From the NCBI GenBank assembly GCA_905215835.1, contig CAJMRR010000076.1:1-9651 (forward strand): a stretch of 9,651 nt of DNA. Direction: 5' to 3'. Under the pieces are notes generated by a model. That model saw nothing but the letters and a program-made list of their open reading frames with translations. It made no database searches and had not been told where the DNA came from. This DNA is from an uncultured bacterium. Lineage in GTDB: Bacteria; Actinomycetota; Coriobacteriia; Coriobacteriales; Coriobacteriaceae. The position numbers were made by a program, and so were the translations under genes. Shown here in pieces: positions 6,874 to 9,651 of the stretch (positions are counted from its first letter, which is position 1; every line of letters starts with the position of its first letter).

Positions 6874-7977
6874 CTAGATGCGAACCGGCATGACCAGGTA
6901 CAGGTAGTTGATCTTGTCGTAGGACTTGAAGATGCCCGCCTGCGAGTAGCTCTTGAGCTCCAGCGTGATCTCCTTCTCCTTGGACAGGGCGTTGAGGCAG
7001 CCGAAGATGTAGTGGTAGTTGAAGGCGATGGTGCCCGACTCGCCCTCGGCCTCGACATCGATCGTCTCCTGTGCAAGGTCCTGGTCATTGGAAATGGAGG
7101 ACAGGCCCATCTGCCCGTTCTCGACATCAATCTCGAACTTGACGGCGGGGTTGGCGCTCGCGATAACGGCCACGCGCTTGAGGGCGGCGTTAAAGGCGGC
7201 GACGTCGATCTTGACGCTCGTCACGCACGAATCGGGGATGAGCTGCTTGTAGTTGGGGTACACGCCCTCGATGCGGCGCGACACGTAGGTGGTGTTGCCG
7301 GCCTCGAAGACGACCTGGGTGTCGGTAGCCCCGATCATGATGGTCGCCTGGCTGGCCATGATGTTCAGCGCGTCGTTAAAGGCGTCGGCCGGAACGTTGA
7401 GTTCAAAGGAGCCCTCGAGGGTTGAGGTCTCGACCTGCGTATCGCACACGGCCAAGCGGAAGGAATCGGTCGCCACCAGGCGCACGGTGTTGTTCTCGAC
7501 CTTCATGTGCACGCCGCCCAGGATGGGGCGGGCCTTGTCGGTCGAGGTGACGCGCCACACGCGGCCGACCATTTCGGACAAGATATCGGTCGGCAGCTCC
7601 ACGGCACTCTCGATGGCATAGGCCGGAAACTCGGGGAAGTCATTGGCATCGAGCGTGTTCAGGCGGAACGAGCTCTTCTCGCAACCAATCAGCACCTGGC
7701 GCTCGGACAGCTCAAAGGTGACCGGGGCATCGGGGAGGGTCTTGGTGATATTGGAGAGCATCTTACAGGGGATAACCATCTCACCCTCTTCTTCAACATG
7801 CGCCGCGATGCGATGACGGATCGAGATGGTGTAGTTAGAGGTCTGGAATTCCAAGATGCCGTCTTGCGCCTTGACGAGCACGCCCGACAGGATGGGAAGG
7901 GTGGATGCCGAAGCGACACCCTTCATAACGACGCCGATGGCTTGTGTAAGCGAGCTCTGGCTGACGGTGAACTTCAT
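6874..7977 (-). CDS. dnaN: DNA polymerase III beta subunit (sliding clamp)
   Basis: DnaN is the ring-shaped homodimer that tethers DNA polymerase III, and other clamp-binding proteins, to DNA. The 367-residue length is standard and fits three repeated clamp folds at about 1-120, 125-245 and 246-367. Supporting motifs are an N-terminal MKFTVSQSSL strand, the ATDSFRLAV segment in the middle domain, and the C-terminal YLVMPVRI, which forms part of the partner-binding pocket. The ATG start is supported by AGAAAGG nine bases upstream. The gene lies directly downstream of the putative origin and 238 bp from dnaA, the usual arrangement, and recF follows after nine bases. Nothing looks broken or unusual in the coding sequence. 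Confidence 0.98.
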   Translation of the reverse strand: MKFTVSQSSLTQAIGVVMKGVASASTLPILSGVLVKAQDGILEFQTSNYTISIRHRIAAHVEEEGEMVIPCKMLSNITKTLPDAPVTFELSERQVLIGCEKSSFRLNTLDANDFPEFPAYAIESAVELPTDILSEMVGRVWRVTSTDKARPILGGVHMKVENNTVRLVATDSFRLAVCDTQVETSTLEGSFELNVPADAFNDALNIMASQATIMIGATDTQVVFEAGNTTYVSRRIEGVYPNYKQLIPDSCVTSVKIDVAAFNAALKRVAVIASANPAVKFEIDVENGQMGLSSISNDQDLAQETIDVEAEGESGTIAFNYHYIFGCLNALSKEKEITLELKSYSQAGIFKSYDKINYLYLVMPVRI

Positions 7978-7986
7978 CTTTTAATA

Positions 7987-7993
7987 CCTTTCT
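7987..7993 (-). promoter_or_regulatory. Shine-Dalgarno site of dnaN
   Basis: AGAAAGG on the minus strand lies nine bases before the dnaN ATG. It falls inside the AT-rich putative unwinding element, so translation-initiation and origin sequences overlap here. Confidence 0.7.
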
Positions 7994-8009
7994 ATAGATA
8001 TAAATATCT

Positions 8010-8024
8010 TAATAATAGTAATAG
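8010..8024 (+). other. DnaA-trio repeat (TAA TAA TAG TAA TAG)
   Basis: There are five consecutive triplets on the plus strand. Read 3' to 5' away from the box-like cluster they are GAT-AAT-GAT-AAT-AAT, fitting the published DnaA-trio pattern 3'-[G/A]A[T/A]-5' with no exceptions. The strand and direction are the ones expected if DnaA loads at boxes to the right and melts the AT-rich tract to the left. The nearest box-like 9-mer ends 12 bp away, separated by a 50% GC spacer. Confidence 0.65.
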
Positions 8025-8036
8025 CACTGACGAAAC

Positions 8037-8045
8037 TGTTGATTA
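8037..8045 (-). promoter_or_regulatory. DnaA-box-like 9-mer proximal to the trio
   Basis: Minus-strand TAATCAACA matches TTATCCACA at 7/9. It points toward the trio and is the closest candidate box to the unwinding element. It shares the core TCAACAG with the site at 8192-8200. Confidence 0.4.
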
Positions 8046-8109
8046 CTCCCAAAGACGCAGGTCAGACCCAGAAAGAGAATCGACAGCAACCTGTGTGCAA
8101 CGGGGGTGG

Positions 8110-8118
8110 TTTTCCACG
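8110..8118 (+). promoter_or_regulatory. DnaA-box-like 9-mer
   Basis: TTTTCCACG matches TTATCCACA at 7/9 and the common TTTTCCACA variant at 8/9. It lies in the middle of the dnaA-dnaN spacer. Confidence 0.45.
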
Positions 8119-8162
8119 TTCAAAACCTGCGCAAAACTTTTCATCACCGCGGGTTGGGTTTT

Positions 8163-8207
8163 AGACACCTTATGCCCGTGGTTTCGACAAGTTTTCAACA
8201 GGTGTCT
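8163..8207. repeat. 8-bp inverted repeat bracketing two DnaA-box-like sites
   Basis: AGACACCT (8163-8170) and AGGTGTCT (8200-8207) are perfect inverted copies separated by 29 bp. The enclosed DNA holds GTTTCGACA (8181-8189), and TTTTCAACA (8192-8200) ends on the first base of the right arm. The two 9-mers are in the same orientation with starts 11 bp apart, about one helical turn. No T-tract follows on either strand, so a terminator for dnaA is unlikely. Confidence 0.4.
8192..8200 (+). promoter_or_regulatory. DnaA-box-like 9-mer next to the dnaA stop
   Basis: TTTTCAACA matches TTATCCACA at 7/9. It follows GTTTCGACA at 8181-8189 in the same orientation, 11 bp apart start to start, so the pair could bind DnaA on one helix face. 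Confidence 0.4.
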
Positions 8208-8215
8208 CTATTTCC

Positions 8216-9651
8216 CTACGAGCGCAGTGTAATTTTATCGCGCAACGATTTGAGATCTTCGGTGACGGTGCGGTCTTCCTGGATCATCTTCTGGACTTTT
8301 TTGTAGCTCGTGCTGACGGTCGAGTGGTTGCGGTTGCCAAATTCGGCGCCCACCGCCGTGGTCGTCATCTCGCACATCTCGATGGCCAGGTAGATAGCGA
8401 TATGGCGTGCTTTGGCGATATTGGCGTTGCGGCGCGGACCGATGAGCTCCTCGTGCGTCACGCCGTACTGCTCTTCGATGACGGACTGAACCGTCTGGAC
8501 GTTGATCTTTTTGGCCGATGTGTCGAAGTACTGGCTGGCGATGGTGTCGATATCGTCAAAGGTGAGTTCTCCGCCCTCGCGCTCGCGGTCGCCCGCCTCG
8601 CCGGCGCAGCGCTCGCAAAAGCTCTCGAGTTCGCGGATGTTGGTGCCCGAGACCTCGGCCATGTGTCTAAAGTGCTCGTCGGTCAGGTGCCCGCCGTCGC
8701 CCCCATAGGCCGCCAGCAGCGAGTCGTCGCCTGCCTCGGGAGCGGCGACGATGGTGTTCTCGTAATAGCGCTGCAAGATCTTGTATTTCATCTCGTAGCT
8801 GGGCTCTGCGACCAGGCAGAGCATGCCGGCGTTGAAGCGGCTGGTCAGACGCTCGTCCATGCTCAGGTCCTTGGGGGCGCGGTCTGCCGCGATGACGACC
8901 TTCTTGTTGTTGCGGATGAACTCGTCCATGAGCTGGAAAAAGTAGTCCACGCTCGCGCGCTTGCCGATGATGTTTTGGATGTCATCGATGATGAGCACGT
9001 CCACGCCGTGGTACGCCTGCATGATGGGGGCGTTGCTCTTCTTTTGGCGGTCGAACTCGGTCATCAGGTCGTCCAGATATGCCTGGGAGTTGGCATACTT
9101 GACCTTGATCTCGGGCGACTTCTCGGCGAGCTCGTTTTTGATGGCAAGTAGCAGGTGCGTCTTGCCCAGGCCCGATTTGCCGTAGATGAACAGTGATGTG
9201 CACGTGCCGCGCTCGTCCGCGAGGGCGGCAAACTTGAGTGCCGAGCGATAGGCATGGCTGTTCTCGGGGCCGTAGACAAAGTTCTCAAAGGTAAATTTTG
9301 AGTTCGCGGCGAGTGGGGCTCCATCCGTATTCTGCTCGGCCGGCACGGTCGGTGCTGGCATGGGTGAAGCGGGGGTCGCAGCTTGCGTGGATTTAGTCGG
9401 CGCTCCACCCTTCATCTGGTTCATCATGCGACGAAAATCATCGGCCGAGAGCGTGTTCTTGATTGCGATGCCCGAATCCGCGCCCGCCGCTGCGTCGTGA
9501 GCGATGGGCATGTGCGTGACGGGTGCGTTCGCTGGCGTCGCCGCCGCGGTCGGCAACGGTGCCATGGTTTCACGGGAAACATCGCTGTGCTGGTGCTCGA
9601 TTGCCGGCACGTCGCCTGCGGAGGCCGGCACCGCCGGGGAAGCGGCGGGGG
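8216..9651 (-). CDS. dnaA: Chromosomal replication initiator DnaA (5' end outside window)
   Basis: DnaA is the AAA+ initiator that binds boxes at oriC and melts the origin. The reading frame is open to the window edge and domain I is missing, so the gene is cut by the window and not by mutation. Numbering from the in-frame GTG at 9631: an Ala/Pro/Thr-rich domain II linker covers 1-110, domain III starts at KFTFENFVYG (112-121), Walker A is GKSGLGKT (151-158), Walker B is VLIIDDIQ (212-219), sensor I is around VVIAAD (245-250), the arginine-finger segment is RLTSRF with R265, and sensor II is NIRELES with R333. Domain IV has RHIAIYLA (409-416) and a recognition helix GNRNHSTV (432-439), where most family members read GGRDHTTV. 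A Gly/Asp-rich insert lies at about 297-315. It ends 238 bp before dnaN. Confidence 0.97.
   Translation of the reverse strand, partial: PAASPAVPASAGDVPAIEHQHSDVSRETMAPLPTAAATPANAPVTHMPIAHDAAAGADSGIAIKNTLSADDFRRMMNQMKGGAPTKSTQAATPASPMPAPTVPAEQNTDGAPLAANSKFTFENFVYGPENSHAYRSALKFAALADERGTCTSLFIYGKSGLGKTHLLLAIKNELAEKSPEIKVKYANSQAYLDDLMTEFDRQKKSNAPIMQAYHGVDVLIIDDIQNIIGKRASVDYFFQLMDEFIRNNKKVVIAADRAPKDLSMDERLTSRFNAGMLCLVAEPSYEMKYKILQRYYENTIVAAPEAGDDSLLAAYGGDGGHLTDEHFRHMAEVSGTNIRELESFCERCAGEAGDREREGGELTFDDIDTIASQYFDTSAKKINVQTVQSVIEEQYGVTHEELIGPRRNANIAKARHIAIYLAIEMCEMTTTAVGAEFGNRNHSTVSTSYKKVQKMIQEDRTVTEDLKSLRDKITLRS
9566..9581. promoter_or_regulatory. parS-like ParB-binding site inside dnaA
   Basis: GGTTTCACGGGAAACA matches the ParB/Spo0J consensus TGTTTCACGTGAAACA at 14 of 16 positions. 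The inner 14-mer (9567-9580) is palindromic except for one base pair. It encodes the VSRET segment of the DnaA linker (residues 18-22 from the GTG at 9631), a peptide that parS sites in coding DNA often produce. The location beside oriC is where parS sites cluster. The two deviations reduce certainty. Confidence 0.6.

Larger units (their letters stand above)
7978..8024. other. AT-rich putative DNA unwinding element (oriC)
   Basis: This 47-bp tract between dnaN and the DnaA-box-like cluster has only 8 G/C bases by hand count. The 44 bp from 7981 to 8024 are about 84% A+T, in striking contrast to the GC-rich genes on both sides. Its place downstream of dnaA and next to dnaN, bordered by trio repeats, matches the unwinding side of the Bacillus subtilis origin. 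It also holds the dnaN ribosome binding site and could hide an AT-rich promoter, so composition alone does not prove origin function. Confidence 0.65.
8025..8215. other. oriC candidate, DnaA-box-like cluster region
   Basis: This is the noncoding remainder between dnaA and the AT-rich tract. No canonical TTATCCACA was seen, but several 9-mers match it at 7/9: TGTTGATTA (8037-8045, minus-strand TAATCAACA), TTTTCCACG (8110-8118) and TTTTCAACA (8192-8200). Weaker relatives are TGTGTGCAA (8092-8100), TTTTCATCA (8138-8146) and GTTTCGACA (8181-8189). Together with the trio and AT-rich element this supports an origin half, or the whole origin. More boxes may lie upstream of dnaA, outside the window. 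I see no dnaA terminator here. Confidence 0.55.

Noticed and set aside
6007..7425. 472-codon open frame on the plus strand
   Set aside because: It runs antisense across the recF-dnaN junction. A gene spanning two conserved genes in reverse is not credible without other support.
8109..8126. Partial palindrome GTTTTCCACGTTCAAAAC as a second parS
   Set aside because: It matches the ParB consensus at only about 11-12 of 16 positions. The DnaA-box-like reading of its left half is simpler.
9629..9631. GTG as the true dnaA start
   Set aside because: The frame stays open to the window edge, no ribosome binding site precedes it, and starting here would leave DnaA without domain I.

Overview
This window holds the classic replication-initiation cluster of a high-GC, Gram-positive-type bacterium, all read leftward on the minus strand in the order dnaA (5' part cut off by the right edge) - dnaN - recF - dciA (DUF721) - gyrB - gyrA. 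From the DUF721/DciA gene between recF and gyrB, the GC-rich coding sequence, the acidic N-terminal extension of GyrA and the divergent DnaA helix-turn-helix, I infer an actinobacterial genome, most likely class Coriobacteriia and plausibly Collinsella. That taxonomic call is from recall of family features, not from a search.

Layout from right to left. 9651-8216 is dnaA: an Ala/Pro/Thr-rich domain II linker, the AAA+ domain and the DNA-binding domain IV. Its domain I lies outside the window. A 16-bp parS-like sequence (14/16 to the ParB consensus) is embedded in the linker codons. 8215-7978 is a noncoding region that looks like the unwinding side of oriC. It contains several degenerate DnaA-box-like 9-mers, then a run of five DnaA-trio triplets in the correct orientation, then a tract of about 84% A+T ending at the dnaN ribosome binding site. 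7977-6874 is dnaN (beta clamp), 6864-5758 is recF, and 5771-5208 is dciA, which overlaps the end of recF. A terminator-like hairpin at 5156-5181 closes that group. 5102-3072 is gyrB. The gyrB-gyrA spacer (2917-3071) is largely one long imperfect inverted repeat with an inner hairpin. 2916-178 is gyrA, followed by a strong intrinsic terminator at 105-137. A second perfect hairpin without a T-tract lies at the left edge.

The genes form one functional unit. DnaA opens the origin, DciA is expected to help load or operate the replicative helicase, DnaN gives the polymerase processivity, RecF links gaps and stalled forks to RecA loading, and GyrA2B2 removes the positive supercoils ahead of the forks.

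No mobile element, CRISPR array, tRNA, rRNA or unknown defence or metabolic system is visible. The coding content is ordinary. The unusual material is in origin architecture (trio, noncanonical boxes, variant DnaA recognition helix, parS-like site inside dnaA), the gyrB-gyrA inverted repeat, and lineage-specific protein extensions in GyrA, DnaA and DciA.
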